From NCBI RefSeq assembly GCF_011299575.1, contig NZ_CP049863.1:2914001-2978000 (forward strand): 64,000 nucleotides of DNA, given 5' to 3'. Below, in pieces: positions 16,279 to 26,053 of the stretch. Position numbers and translations under genes: made by a program. The notes under the pieces are model-generated. The model saw only the letters and a program-made list of their open reading frames with translations, searched no databases and was not told where the DNA came from. Positions within the stretch are counted from its first letter, which is position 1, and each line of letters begins with the position of its first letter. The stretch comes from Leucobacter viscericola. GTDB taxonomy: Bacteria > Actinomycetota > Actinomycetes > Actinomycetales > Microbacteriaceae.

Positions 16279-18839
16279 ATCGTGAAATGAACAACGAACG
16301 TGGCAGTGCGCTCGCGATCCCGAATATGTCGCTTGTTGTGCTCATTGGTGCTTCGGGATCAGGCAAGTCAACCTTTGCTCGCAAACATTTCGGCGAGTTT
16401 GAAGTGCTGTCGAGCGACACGTTCCGCGGCATGGTTTCGAACGACGAAAATGATCAGGCGGCGACCACAGCCGCCTTTGAAGCCCTGCAGTTTGTGGCGG
16501 GTAAGCGCCTCGATGCCGGTCTCCTCACTGTTATCGATGCCACCAGCGTTCAGCCGAGTGCCCGGAAAGAGCTCGTTGCGCTTGCTCGCGAGCACGACGT
16601 GTTGCCAGTGGCCATTGTGTTTGACCTACCGGAATCGCTGTGCGTCGCGCGCAATGCCGAGCGAACTGAAGCGGGTAGCTCGCGAACCGTACCCGCGGGC
16701 GCAGTGAAGCGGCAGAGCGACCAGCTTCGTCGGAGCCTTCGCAACCTGGGGCGTGAGGGTTTCCGTAGGGTCCACATCTTGCGTGACGAGGATCAGGTCA
16801 ACGCTGCGACGATTCAGCGCGAGCCGCTGCTCAACGACCGCAGTTGGGATCGCGGCCCGTTTGACGTGATCGGAGACGTGCACGGTTGCCGCAGCGAGCT
16901 TGAATCGCTGCTCACGAAGCTGGGCTACGAGATCACTCGCGACGAGCAGGGACGTCCAACAGATGCGCTCCACCCCGAGGGTAGACGCGCGCTTTTTCTG
17001 GGAGACCTCGTCGACCGCGGACCCGATTCGGCCGGTGTGCTGCGTCTCGTCATGGGGATGGTGGGGGCCGAGCACGCCCTGGCGGTGCCCGGTAACCACG
17101 AGGCGAAATTGGTTCGTGCGTTGCGCGGCGCAAAGGTGACGACGTCCCACGGTCTCGCCGAGACACTTGCGCAGCTGTCGGGTGAGACCGCCGAGTTTCG
17201 CGATCAGGTGGTCGAGTTCTGCGATGGTCTCGTAGCCCACCTGGTTCTCGATGGTGGTGATCTTGTAGTTGCCCACGCAGGTCTGAAGGAGCAGTACCAC
17301 GGCAGGGCATCAGGTCGGGTGCGTGAGTATGCGCTCTACGGCGAAACCACGGGCGAAACCGACGAGTATGGCCTGCCGGTTCGCCTTCCCTGGGCGAAGG
17401 ACTATCGGGGTAAGGCCGCGGTGCTCTACGGACACACTCCCGTACCCGAGGTCGTGTGGACGAATAACACCGCTTGCCTTGACACCGCTTGTGCCTTTGG
17501 CGGATCGCTCTCGGCCTTGCGTTACCCAGAGCGTGAAGTCGTGCAGGTGCCTGCGGAGCAGCAGTGGGCTGAGCCCGTGCGTCCGATCCAACCGCTCATT
17601 CCTGAGCGAGAGCCTGGAATTCTGCGACTCGATGACGTGCAGGGGCGCATCCGTGTAGAGACCAGCACTCATGGCCGTATCGGCATTGACGAGAAACAGT
17701 CGGCTGGCGGGCTCGAAACCATGAGTCGCTGGGCGATTGATCCTCGCTGGTTGCTCTACTTGCCGCCCACTATGTCACCTCCGAAGACCTCCACGGTGCC
17801 CGGTTTTCTCGAGCACCCGCAAGAGGCATTCGAGTACTTCTTGAAAGAAGGCATTACCGAGGTTATCTGCGAAGAGAAACACATGGGTTCACGAGCCACG
17901 GTGCTTGTGGCTCGGGATCCCGCTCGCTTCGGCGCACCAGCTCATTGGAGAGGTGCAATTTACACCCGAACAGGGCGGCCATTCTTTGATGCTGCCGCAG
18001 AGCTTGAGTACCTGAAGAAGATGGATCGTGCGCTCGAAGCCTCGGGGGTGTGGGAAGAGCTCGATGCTGACTGGATATTGCTCGACGGAGAAATGTTGCC
18101 GTGGTCGTTGAAAGCCGGTGACCTTATCCGAGATTTATACGCGTCAGTCTCTGCCTCCGGTCTTGCCGCAACCGGTGCCGCCAACCGAGCGCTCGCCGCC
18201 GCGGCGGATTCCGGGCTCGATGTTGCGGCGCTTTCCGAACGAATCAAGGATCGGCACGACGATCTAGAGCGCTTCCGTGACTCGTACCGTCGCTACGTTG
18301 GGCAAGCCGACGAGGTTCGATTTGCGCCGTTCCAGATACTTGCAGCGGGTGACAATACGTTTGAGCGGCGTGACCACGGTTGGCACCTCGCGATTGCGGA
18401 CCGTTTAGTCGCCGAGGCTCCAGAGCTGTTCCAGGCGACTGGGCGGTTGCGGGTGGATCTCGAAGATCCCGCGCAGACTGAGAGTGCCGTGCAGTGGTGG
18501 CTGAGCCTCACGAGCGCCGAACATGGCGGCGAGGGCATGGTGGTCAAGCCTTTTGCGAACCTCACTCGCACGGCGAAAGGACTCGTGCAGCCCGGCATTA
18601 AGGTGCGTGGACGCGAGTACCTGCGCATCATCTATGGGCCGAGTTACACCGAAGAGCGCGACCTGAAGCGGCTTCGTGAGCGGAACACGGGGCAGAAGCG
18701 CTCGCTCGCTGGCCGTGAGTACGCACTCGGCATCGAAGCGCTACATCGTGTTGCGCGCAGTGAGCCGGTATGGCGGATCCACGAGGCAGTTTTCGCGATC
18801 CTTGCCCTGGAATCGGACCCCATCGACCCTCGACTATAG
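16275..18839 (+). CDS. pnkp: Polynucleotide kinase-phosphatase with ligase domain (RNA end-healing and sealing)
   Basis: Encodes 854 residues in three modules. The N-terminal 5'-kinase has the P-loop GASGSGKST (about 24-32) and LSSDTFRG. The central metallophosphoesterase, a 2',3'-phosphatase, has GDVHGC (about 199), GDLVDRGPDS (about 242) and GNHEAKL (about 272). The C-terminal adenylyltransferase/ligase has the nucleotidyl-lysine motif EKHMG (about 533-537) and the EGMVVKPF motif. Length is close to the known bacterial Pnkp (about 870). With Hen1 it repairs RNA, chiefly tRNA cut by ribotoxins: it heals the ends, and Hen1 methylates before sealing. The start ATG overlaps the hen1 stop, so the pair is coupled. 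Confidence 0.93.
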   Translation: MNREMNNERGSALAIPNMSLVVLIGASGSGKSTFARKHFGEFEVLSSDTFRGMVSNDENDQAATTAAFEALQFVAGKRLDAGLLTVIDATSVQPSARKELVALAREHDVLPVAIVFDLPESLCVARNAERTEAGSSRTVPAGAVKRQSDQLRRSLRNLGREGFRRVHILRDEDQVNAATIQREPLLNDRSWDRGPFDVIGDVHGCRSELESLLTKLGYEITRDEQGRPTDALHPEGRRALFLGDLVDRGPDSAGVLRLVMGMVGAEHALAVPGNHEAKLVRALRGAKVTTSHGLAETLAQLSGETAEFRDQVVEFCDGLVAHLVLDGGDLVVAHAGLKEQYHGRASGRVREYALYGETTGETDEYGLPVRLPWAKDYRGKAAVLYGHTPVPEVVWTNNTACLDTACAFGGSLSALRYPEREVVQVPAEQQWAEPVRPIQPLIPEREPGILRLDDVQGRIRVETSTHGRIGIDEKQSAGGLETMSRWAIDPRWLLYLPPTMSPPKTSTVPGFLEHPQEAFEYFLKEGITEVICEEKHMGSRATVLVARDPARFGAPAHWRGAIYTRTGRPFFDAAAELEYLKKMDRALEASGVWEELDADWILLDGEMLPWSLKAGDLIRDLYASVSASGLAATGAANRALAAAADSGLDVAALSERIKDRHDDLERFRDSYRRYVGQADEVRFAPFQILAAGDNTFERRDHGWHLAIADRLVAEAPELFQATGRLRVDLEDPAQTESAVQWWLSLTSAEHGGEGMVVKPFANLTRTAKGLVQPGIKVRGREYLRIIYGPSYTEERDLKRLRERNTGQKRSLAGREYALGIEALHRVARSEPVWRIHEAVFAILALESDPIDPRL

Positions 18840-18892
18840 GCGTCGTTTAGCTTGCTCACCGGGATCCGCCGCAACACGCATACTTCGTCCGG

Positions 18893-18924
18893 TAGACTGG
18901 CCCCTGGCCAAGAATCCAAGGAGG
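18893..18924 (+). promoter_or_regulatory. Likely lysC promoter -10 box and ribosome-binding site
   Basis: TAGACT (about 18893-18898) is a plausible -10 element and AAGGAGG (18918-18924) precedes the GTG at 18933, which fixes the lysC start. Confidence 0.4.
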
Positions 18925-18932
18925 AACCCCGC

Positions 18933-20210
18933 GTGGCATTGATCGTGCAGAAGTTCGGCGGATCCTCGGTGGCCGATGCAGAAAGCATCAAGCGTGTAGC
19001 GAAGCGAATCGTCGAAGCGCGCCGTGCGGGCAACGAGGTTGTTGTTGCGGTGAGCGCGATGGGCGACACCACTGACGAACTGCTCGATCTCGCAGCTGCG
19101 TGTACACCGATTCCTGCGCCTCGAGAGCTCGACATGCTGCTCACCGCGGGCGAGCGCATCTCGATGGCGCTGCTCGCCATGACCATCAAGGGTATGGGGA
19201 TCGAGGCGCTGTCGTTCACGGGCAGCCAGGCCGGCATGATCACCACGTCCGAGCACGGATCCGCGAAGATCGTTGACGTGACCCCGGGTCGCGTGCGCGA
19301 GGCGCTCGATCAGGGTGCTGTCGCAATCGTTGCGGGATTCCAGGGATTCAGTCGCGACTCTCGCGACATCACCACGCTGGGTCGTGGCGGATCCGACACC
19401 ACTGCCGTCGCCCTCGCCGCTGCGCTCGGTGCCGACGTGTGCGAGATCTACACCGACGTCGACGGGGTCTACACAACCGATCCGCGTGTTGTGCCGCTCG
19501 CGCGCAAGATCGACTCGATTACCGCGGAAGAAATGCTTGAACTTGCGGCCTCCGGCGCAAAGGTGCTGCACCTGCGCGCTGTTGAATACGCCCGCAGGCA
19601 CGGAGTTGTGCTGCACGTCCGCTCCTCATTTTCAGATGAGCCGGGCACAATAGTCTACGACCCCGCCAAGGGGCATCCGAAGGGAGTACAGGTGGAAGAG
19701 CCGGTCATCACGGGCATCGCCGCGGAGAAAGACGAAGCAAAGATTACGGTCGGTGGCGTCCCAGACGTTCCGGGCAAGGCCGCGCAGATCTTCGAGATCG
19801 TCGCGACTACCCACGCCAACATCGACATGATCGTGCAGAACGTGTCGGCCGCCGACACGAACCGCACCGACATTTCCTTCACGGTCCCGACCGGCGACGG
19901 CAAGCGTGTCATCGACGCGCTCGAGGCCGAGCGCGAGGCGCTTGGTTTTGAGAGCCTGCAGTACGACGACCAGATCGCCAAGGTTGCGGTCGTCGGTGCC
20001 GGCATGCGCACAAGCACGGGTGTATCAGCGATGCTGTTCCGCACGCTGTTTGAGGCCGACATTAACATCGAGATGATCTCGACCTCCGAGATCCGTATCT
20101 CAGTTGTCACGAGGGCTGACCTCATGGACAAAGCCGTGCGTGTGTTGCACACCGCCTTTGGCCTCGACAACGACACCGAAGCAATCGTGTACGCCGGTAC
20201 CGGCCGATAA
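18933..20210 (+). CDS. lysC: Aspartate kinase
   Basis: Encodes 425 residues that phosphorylate aspartate, the entry to lysine, threonine, methionine and diaminopimelate. The kinase domain (about 1-245) shows VQKFGGSSVADAESIKRVA, AVSAMGDTTDELLDLA, and the LGRGGSDTTAVALAAALGAD block with YTDVDGVYTTDPR. Two ACT domains follow from about residue 260, the expected seat of lysine/threonine feedback control. The GTG at 18933 has a strong AAGGAGG. asd begins 12 bases downstream. An internal start at 19692 probably yields a separate regulatory (beta) subunit, as in Corynebacterium glutamicum. Confidence 0.97.
   Translation: MALIVQKFGGSSVADAESIKRVAKRIVEARRAGNEVVVAVSAMGDTTDELLDLAAACTPIPAPRELDMLLTAGERISMALLAMTIKGMGIEALSFTGSQAGMITTSEHGSAKIVDVTPGRVREALDQGAVAIVAGFQGFSRDSRDITTLGRGGSDTTAVALAAALGADVCEIYTDVDGVYTTDPRVVPLARKIDSITAEEMLELAASGAKVLHLRAVEYARRHGVVLHVRSSFSDEPGTIVYDPAKGHPKGVQVEEPVITGIAAEKDEAKITVGGVPDVPGKAAQIFEIVATTHANIDMIVQNVSAADTNRTDISFTVPTGDGKRVIDALEAEREALGFESLQYDDQIAKVAVVGAGMRTSTGVSAMLFRTLFEADINIEMISTSEIRISVVTRADLMDKAVRVLHTAFGLDNDTEAIVYAGTGR
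19692..20210 (+). other. Probable internal start for an aspartokinase beta subunit within lysC
   Basis: An in-frame GTG at codon 254 is preceded by GAAGGGAG (19679-19686) with a five-base spacer. The product would begin VEEPVITGIAAEKDEAKITV and consist only of the ACT region. This is the same place where the corynebacterial lysC beta subunit starts. Site and spacing are seen; production of a separate subunit is inferred. Confidence 0.55.
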
Positions 20211-21287
<1,077 letters not shown>

Positions 21288-21293
21288 GGACTT

Positions 21294-21539
21294 ATGCTCC
21301 CGCTCGAAGTAGCACAGAATCCGCTGGTTCCGGGTGGATTCGACGTCGTGTGGGGCATCGTTGTGGTGGTGTCAGCGCTGCTTTTTGTCGCGGCATTTGT
21401 TGTATTGATTCGCAAGCGTGAGTTATTTTCGCTGACCGCGGCAATTCTTTGGTTCTTCGGGATTTTGGTAGTTCCGGTGCTCGGGCCACTGTTTCTGTTG
21501 CTGTTTACCAGAGGCAAGCGAGCTGACAGGGCGGAGTGA
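21294..21539 (+). CDS. Small PLDc_N-type membrane protein
   Basis: Encodes 81 residues with two hydrophobic segments (about 17-39 and 45-70) and a basic C-terminus ending TRGKRADRAE. The spacing and the central KRELFSLTAAILWFFGILVVPVLGP resemble the phospholipase D N-terminal (PLDc_N) membrane domain found alone in many actinobacteria, for which no enzymatic role is established. It starts six bases after asd and is probably read with lysC-asd. It may be a membrane anchor; the function is unknown. Confidence 0.7.
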   Translation: MLPLEVAQNPLVPGGFDVVWGIVVVVSALLFVAAFVVLIRKRELFSLTAAILWFFGILVVPVLGPLFLLLFTRGKRADRAE

Positions 21540-21641
21540 GCCCTGCCATCCTGCGCGAGACATGGCCCCTGTCATCCTGCGCGAGGCACGGCCCTTGTCA
21601 TACTGCGCGAGGCACGAGTCACAGGATCGCTCAGAACGACA
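21540..21641. repeat. Three tandem 26-base repeats plus an inverted partner, between convergent genes
   Basis: Copies at 21540-21564, 21565-21590 and 21591-21616 follow the unit GCCCCTGTCATCCTGCGCGA plus GGCACG. They are followed at 21627-21641 by TCGCTCAGAACGACA, which pairs imperfectly with the TGTCATCCTGCGCGA part. The array lies at the convergent ends of the small membrane gene and the metallophosphoesterase, so it may act as a bidirectional terminator or be part of a dispersed intergenic repeat family. Confidence 0.75.
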
Positions 21642-21647
21642 CAGTTC

Positions 21648-22592
21648 CTACTTCGCAGGCTCCAGCGTGATAAGGCTGGCTTCCGGGCGGCAGGCGAAGC
21701 GCACTGGCGCGTAGATTGAGTTCCCGAGGCCCGCGCTCACGTTGAGGAACGCGGCTCGGTGTGCGTCGTACCAGACGCTTAAGCCCCGGGCCTGCGCTGT
21801 CGGCAGGTCGCAGTTAGAGGTGAGCGCACCCACCCCGGGTACGCGTACCTGTCCGCCGTGTGTGTGACCCGCGAGGATCAAGTCTGCGCCGTCCGAAAGG
21901 AGCTCGCCGAGCGGCTCCTGGTAAGGGGCATGTACGACGCCGATACGCAGGGGAGACGCAGAGGCGGCGTCTGATCCTGAGCTGCTCGACGAGGTGACCA
22001 ACGCAAGTGATTCACGCATCGCGTCGACATTGTCGTAGCGGATGTGAGGATCATTGAGCCCCAACAACTCGAGCTGAGTGTCGCGCAGCTGAAGTGTGGC
22101 TGCGGCGTTATTGAGATTGATGCAACCGAGTTTCTCGAGCCCGCTCGTGAGCTTGGCGTTGTCGATGTCAGGTTTCCGCGTGCTGAGGCGACTCGGCTCC
22201 ATCAGATACTTGAGTGGGTTCTTGAGGTGCGGGGTGTAGTAGTCGTTTGAGCCGTGCACAAATACGACCGGCGAGACCTCGGTGAGGGGCTGTAGTGCGT
22301 GCAGCAGTGCAGCCCGGGCTTCCAGGTGCCCCATGAGGTCGCCGGTCAACACAACCAGATCTGGTCGCAATCCAGCTAGAGAACGGACCCAGTTGATCTT
22401 GTTGGTTTGCCACGGAGCGAGGTGCAGGTCGGAGAGCTGCAGGATGCGAAGCGGCGCGGTGCCCTCGCTGAGTAGCGGCAGCGTGTGTCGACGGATGGTG
22501 AAGAGTCGACGTTCGATGAGTGTTGACCAGAGGGCAACGCCGACGGCGGCCGTCCCGAGGGCGGCCGCCGTGCGGCGTGAAGCGCTTGTCAT
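21648..22592 (-). CDS. Membrane-anchored metallophosphoesterase
   Basis: Encodes 314 residues of a calcineurin-like phosphoesterase. A short N-terminal hydrophobic stretch (AAALGTAAVGVALWSTLIE) likely anchors it, with the catalytic domain outside. Metal motifs are in order: LQLSDLHLAP, VLTGDLMGH, HGSNDYYTP (Ser-Asn-Asp where most relatives have Gly-Asn-His), VVHAPY and AGHTHGGQV. The His-for-Ser difference in the third motif is worth noting but occurs in some relatives. It starts four bases after the stop of the first penicillin-binding protein, so both are on one transcript, a common arrangement in actinobacteria. Substrate unknown. Confidence 0.88.
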   Translation of the reverse strand: MTSASRRTAAALGTAAVGVALWSTLIERRLFTIRRHTLPLLSEGTAPLRILQLSDLHLAPWQTNKINWVRSLAGLRPDLVVLTGDLMGHLEARAALLHALQPLTEVSPVVFVHGSNDYYTPHLKNPLKYLMEPSRLSTRKPDIDNAKLTSGLEKLGCINLNNAAATLQLRDTQLELLGLNDPHIRYDNVDAMRESLALVTSSSSSGSDAASASPLRIGVVHAPYQEPLGELLSDGADLILAGHTHGGQVRVPGVGALTSNCDLPTAQARGLSVWYDAHRAAFLNVSAGLGNSIYAPVRFACRPEASLITLEPAK

Positions 22593-22596
22593 TTTG

Positions 22597-25233
22597 TTAC
22601 TTCTTTGAGCAGGCGAGGCTGAGCGTGATTTGCTTGTCAGATCGCACTTCAGTGCCGCTCGCAGGATCGACCGAAACGACCTTGTCCTTGGAGGGGTTCA
22701 CTCTTCCGCCAGCTTGGCAGCTGAAGTCGACGTTTGAGAATCCTGCGCCGCTGAGTGTCGACTTCGCGCTATTGCCAGTGGCTCCGACGAGACCGTCTGG
22801 AATTGGTGAGGCCTGACCATTGCTCCGAAGAATGGCGATGTTGGACCCTCGGGGAACCGAGGCGCCGGCGCCGGGATCCGTGTTGGCGACCATTCCCTGA
22901 GCGACGGAAGAATCAACCTCGCCGCCATCTACCACGTTGAAGCCCACCTGGGTAAGCATGTTTGAGGCTTCTTCGTAGGACTTGCCCTTCACATCTGGAA
23001 TGGTATCCATCGTCACCTGCGTAGCGCTGGCTGAAGGCTCGGGGAATGCGTCGCCCTGGTACTTCAGGTCTGCCACATTCATGACTGCAGGCCAAATCGT
23101 TTGGTCTGCAGTCTGGAAAGAGTAGCCGAAGGTCGACCTGCGGCCACAGTTGGTGCCGTCGGGGGCGCACACCGGTCCGGCATTTCCCACCCAGGTGGCT
23201 GTTGCGACCTTGCTGCTTGCGCCCACCGACCAGTTGTCGACAGCGTCGTCAGTGGTGCCAGTCTTGCCGAGGTGTGGGATGCCATGGGCTGAACGCGCAT
23301 AACTCATAAGGCTGTTGCCGTTGTTAATGTAATCCTGCAGTGCGTAAGCTACGCCTGCCGCAACCTCGGGACTGACGCCTTCGGTGCACTTACTCCCGGT
23401 GAACGCAACGGGATTGCCATCGCTATCTTCGATCTTGTCGATTGGCATGGGCGTGCAAACCGTGCCGTCACCGGCAAACGCCGCATATGCAGAAGCCATG
23501 GTGATGGGAGCAATCTCGTCGACACCGCCAAAGACTCCGGAAGGCACACGAGTGAGCTTAGTGGTCCCAAAGTTGTCAAAAGTGGCCATATCTGGATTTT
23601 CCAGTTTCGCTGCACGATGAATGCCAAGCTTTTCCGCAAGCTTGTAAGTGTCACAGAGATCCATCTTCTGCTGCATCGATATCAAGCCACCGTTAACCGA
23701 GTTTCGTATGGCGATCAAAGCGGGCTGATTGCCCCGTGTGCCGAGGTTATCGTTCGTGAAGGACCAAGATCCGTAACCGTAGACTCCATCGGGTGCACAC
23801 GAGTCTTTGAAGCTCTGCAGCTGCACGGTCCTACCATCCATCTGTACGATGTCGCGCACGGAGTGGCCAGTGCGGATCCACTCCGCGAGTGTGATCGGCT
23901 TAAAGGTAGAACCAACCTGGAAGCCACTCGAACCGCCGTCTTCGTAGTCGGTGTTGTAGTTGATCGTTGTGTAATCGGGGTGGTCTTTCAAGAAGCTTTC
24001 AGCGTTATTGAACGGCTTATTCTGTGTCATCGTGAGCACACGCCCCGTTCCAACCTGGACACTTGAGGTTGCGGATCCCACGTCGATCCCGTCTGCTAGT
24101 GCAGGAACGGTCTCATTTGTCGCCTGTTTAGCAGCCCACTGCATGTCGAGATCAATCGTGGTGTAGATCTTGTACCCGCCACGACTGAAGTTAAATGCAG
24201 CCTCCTCGGGAGTCTCGCCAAACTTCTTATCCTTCTTGATGGTGCGAATGACATAGTCACAGAACGCTCCGAGGCCGTGGTTTTGCTCAGCAATGTTGCA
24301 ACCAGCGATGCGTTCATGAATGTTGGGCGTAACAGGCGTTGCGATCGCCTCGTCGTGCTGAGCCTGCGTGATCTTGCCGGTGCGCAGCATGCTGTTTAGA
24401 ATCTTGTCACGACGTTCTTTATTCGCAGGAATGTTCTTTGGAATATCGATCTGCAGCTTGGCCGGGTTGTTAACCGTGGCAACGAGGCTCGCGGCCTCTG
24501 GCAGGGTGAGATCCTTCGCGGTCTTTCCAAAGTAGTAATTTGCGGCGGACTCGATGCCGTATACCTTACGACCGAAGAGCGCGATGTTGAGGTAGCCGAG
24601 CAGAATCTCGTCCTTCGAGTACTTCTTCTCGATGCTGATCGCATACTTCATTTCCTGGAGCTTGCGCTCAATGCTGTCTTTCATCGCAGCCTTGTACTCC
24701 GCGTCGCTCTCCTTCTTATCCGGAATCGCGAGCGCCTCCTGGATGCGCACGTTACGCACGTACTGCATGGTGACCGTCGATGCACCCGAGTACCCCGACC
24801 CCGCAGCGTTCTGCAGTACGGCACGCCCTGAGGCCAACACGTCGACGCCGCCGTGGGTGTAGAACCTGGGGTCCTCCTCCGCAACGGTCGCGTCCTTGGC
24901 GTACTGCGAGATGTCTTCCCACTTGACCGTCTTGCGATCCTGGTCGTAGAACGTTGCAAGCTCAACGTCCGAACCGTCAGCTGCTTTTGCGTAGAGCGTC
25001 GAAGGCTCTGCCAGCTGTCCCGGGTTGAGGTGGTTCGGCAGCTTCTCGAAGATATCGACGGCGGTTGTTGCCGCCATGCCGCTTAGAGCCACGACTGGCG
25101 TGACTGCAGCGGTCACGAGAACGCCTGCGATCAGGCACATTGCGACGGCTCCGATGATGCCACCGAGGGCGCTGCCAGCTGAGCGAGGCTTCACCGTCCG
25201 GGCGCGCGAAGACTTAGATGTCCGAGGGGTCAT
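22597..25233 (-). CDS. Bifunctional class A penicillin-binding protein with PASTA domains (paralogue 1)
   Basis: Encodes 878 residues that polymerise and cross-link peptidoglycan. After a basic cytoplasmic segment and one transmembrane helix (about 25-50) comes the GT51 glycosyltransferase with EDPRFYTHGGVD (about 118) and GASTVTMQYVRNV. The transpeptidase follows with GSTFKP (SxxK, about 437), SVNGG (SxN) and GKTGTT (KTG, about 652). Two PASTA repeats fill about 740-875 (IPDVKGKSYEEASNMLTQVGF, then a Cys-containing second repeat) and may sense muropeptides or lipid II. A similar paralogue lies at 26054-28750 with a matching promoter. The metallophosphoesterase follows in the same operon. The start seems leaderless (TACCCT seven bases upstream). 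Confidence 0.94.
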   Translation of the reverse strand: MTPRTSKSSRARTVKPRSAGSALGGIIGAVAMCLIAGVLVTAAVTPVVALSGMAATTAVDIFEKLPNHLNPGQLAEPSTLYAKAADGSDVELATFYDQDRKTVKWEDISQYAKDATVAEEDPRFYTHGGVDVLASGRAVLQNAAGSGYSGASTVTMQYVRNVRIQEALAIPDKKESDAEYKAAMKDSIERKLQEMKYAISIEKKYSKDEILLGYLNIALFGRKVYGIESAANYYFGKTAKDLTLPEAASLVATVNNPAKLQIDIPKNIPANKERRDKILNSMLRTGKITQAQHDEAIATPVTPNIHERIAGCNIAEQNHGLGAFCDYVIRTIKKDKKFGETPEEAAFNFSRGGYKIYTTIDLDMQWAAKQATNETVPALADGIDVGSATSSVQVGTGRVLTMTQNKPFNNAESFLKDHPDYTTINYNTDYEDGGSSGFQVGSTFKPITLAEWIRTGHSVRDIVQMDGRTVQLQSFKDSCAPDGVYGYGSWSFTNDNLGTRGNQPALIAIRNSVNGGLISMQQKMDLCDTYKLAEKLGIHRAAKLENPDMATFDNFGTTKLTRVPSGVFGGVDEIAPITMASAYAAFAGDGTVCTPMPIDKIEDSDGNPVAFTGSKCTEGVSPEVAAGVAYALQDYINNGNSLMSYARSAHGIPHLGKTGTTDDAVDNWSVGASSKVATATWVGNAGPVCAPDGTNCGRRSTFGYSFQTADQTIWPAVMNVADLKYQGDAFPEPSASATQVTMDTIPDVKGKSYEEASNMLTQVGFNVVDGGEVDSSVAQGMVANTDPGAGASVPRGSNIAILRSNGQASPIPDGLVGATGNSAKSTLSGAGFSNVDFSCQAGGRVNPSKDKVVSVDPASGTEVRSDKQITLSLACSKK

Positions 25234-25240
25234 AGAATCT

Positions 25241-25263
25241 AGGGTAAGCGAAGCTTGCTGACA
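25241..25263 (-). promoter_or_regulatory. Leaderless promoter of PASTA penicillin-binding protein 1
   Basis: On the minus strand TTGTCAGCAAGCT is followed by TACCCT, which ends seven bases before the ATG at 25233. The spacer after TGTCAGCA is nine bases. The same TTGTCAGCAAGCT block and a further upstream AGAAACCTG occur before the paralogue, so the promoter region was duplicated with the gene. Confidence 0.5.
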
Positions 25264-25344
25264 ATTCAGCTAGGCGGAGAAATCAACTGGTTCTATCCAG
25301 GTTTCTTTGCGCTTGTTTGTTCGTCTACCGGAGAGGATCCGCAC

Positions 25345-25512
25345 GTGAGTGAATCCGCAGAAGTGCAACGCTGGGAGTACTTCGTAACACCATTGCTCCT
25401 GCACAATGAAGCGCAGATCCTCAATAACTGGGGTGCGCAGGGCTGGGAGCTCGTGCAGATTATCGAAGGACCAGCTGGCGGAAACGTCGCGTATCTAAAG
25501 AGGAAGGCCTGA
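25345..25512 (+). CDS. DUF4177-type small protein
   Basis: Encodes 55 residues: WEYFVTPLLLHNEAQILNNWGAQGWELVQI is the usual pattern of the DUF4177 family, small alpha-beta proteins of unknown role. The GTG at 25345 is preceded by GGAGAGGATCC, which favours it over upstream in-frame codons. The stop comes one base before the Rid-family gene, so the two are one unit that diverges from penicillin-binding protein 1. Confidence 0.75.
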   Translation: MSESAEVQRWEYFVTPLLLHNEAQILNNWGAQGWELVQIIEGPAGGNVAYLKRKA

Positions 25513-25513
25513 T

Positions 25514-25987
25514 ATGTCAGTCATTGAAGAGCGTTTGAGTGAACTCGGTTTTGAGATTCCCGAGGTCGCTGCGGCCGTCGCAGCTTATGTGCCGGCGATC
25601 CGTGACGGCAACTACGTCCTGACCGCGGGACAGCTGCCCTTCGTCGATGGCAAGTTGCCGGTCACTGGCAAGGTAGGTGAGGGCGAAGGGCTCGTCTCTC
25701 CCGAAAAAGCTGAAGAGCTTGCGCGGCTGTGCGCGCTGAACGGTCTGGCTGCCGCGCGCGGCGTGCTCGGCTCACTCGACAAGATCACGCAGGTTGTGAA
25801 GGTGACTGCGTTTGTCGCCTCCGATCCTTCCTTCACCGGACAGCCCGCGGTCGCCAACGGCGCCTCGGTGTTCCTGGGGCGTGTCTTTGGAGACACCGGG
25901 ATCCACGTCCGCTCCGCGGTGGGAGTTTCAGTTCTGCCGCTCGACGCTCCCGTCGAGATCGAGTTCGTGTTTAAGGTTGCTGACTAG
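25514..25987 (+). CDS. Rid-family protein (RidA/YjgF-like)
   Basis: Encodes 157 residues of the YjgF/YER057c/UK114 fold. The conserved N-terminal GNYVLTAGQLPFVDGKLPV and the C-terminal HVRSAVGVSVLPLDAPVEIEFVF are clear. The latter keeps the arginine that binds the carboxylate of 2-imino acids in RidA-type deaminases. The extra length and sequence fit the subgroup common beside cell-wall or metabolic genes of actinobacteria. It likely clears reactive enamine/imine intermediates, but this has to be inferred. It follows the DUF4177 gene by one base and ends at a strong terminator. Confidence 0.88.
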   Translation: MSVIEERLSELGFEIPEVAAAVAAYVPAIRDGNYVLTAGQLPFVDGKLPVTGKVGEGEGLVSPEKAEELARLCALNGLAAARGVLGSLDKITQVVKVTAFVASDPSFTGQPAVANGASVFLGRVFGDTGIHVRSAVGVSVLPLDAPVEIEFVFKVAD

Positions 25988-26006
25988 CCTTCACAGCACA
26001 AACGAG

Positions 26007-26048
26007 TGCGGGGTCAGGATCCACAAGGATCCCGACCCCGCATTTTTA
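26007..26048. terminator. Bidirectional terminator between convergent Rid and PBP2 genes
   Basis: TGCGGGGTC-GGATCC pairs with GGATCC-GACCCCGCA around ACAA, followed by a T-run. It lies between the Rid-family stop and the stop of penicillin-binding protein 2 on the other strand, so it may serve both. Confidence 0.9.
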
Positions 26049-26053
26049 TTGTG

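Noticed and set aside
21540..21641. CRISPR array
   Set aside because: Only three adjacent 26-base units with no spacers between them and no cas genes in the window.
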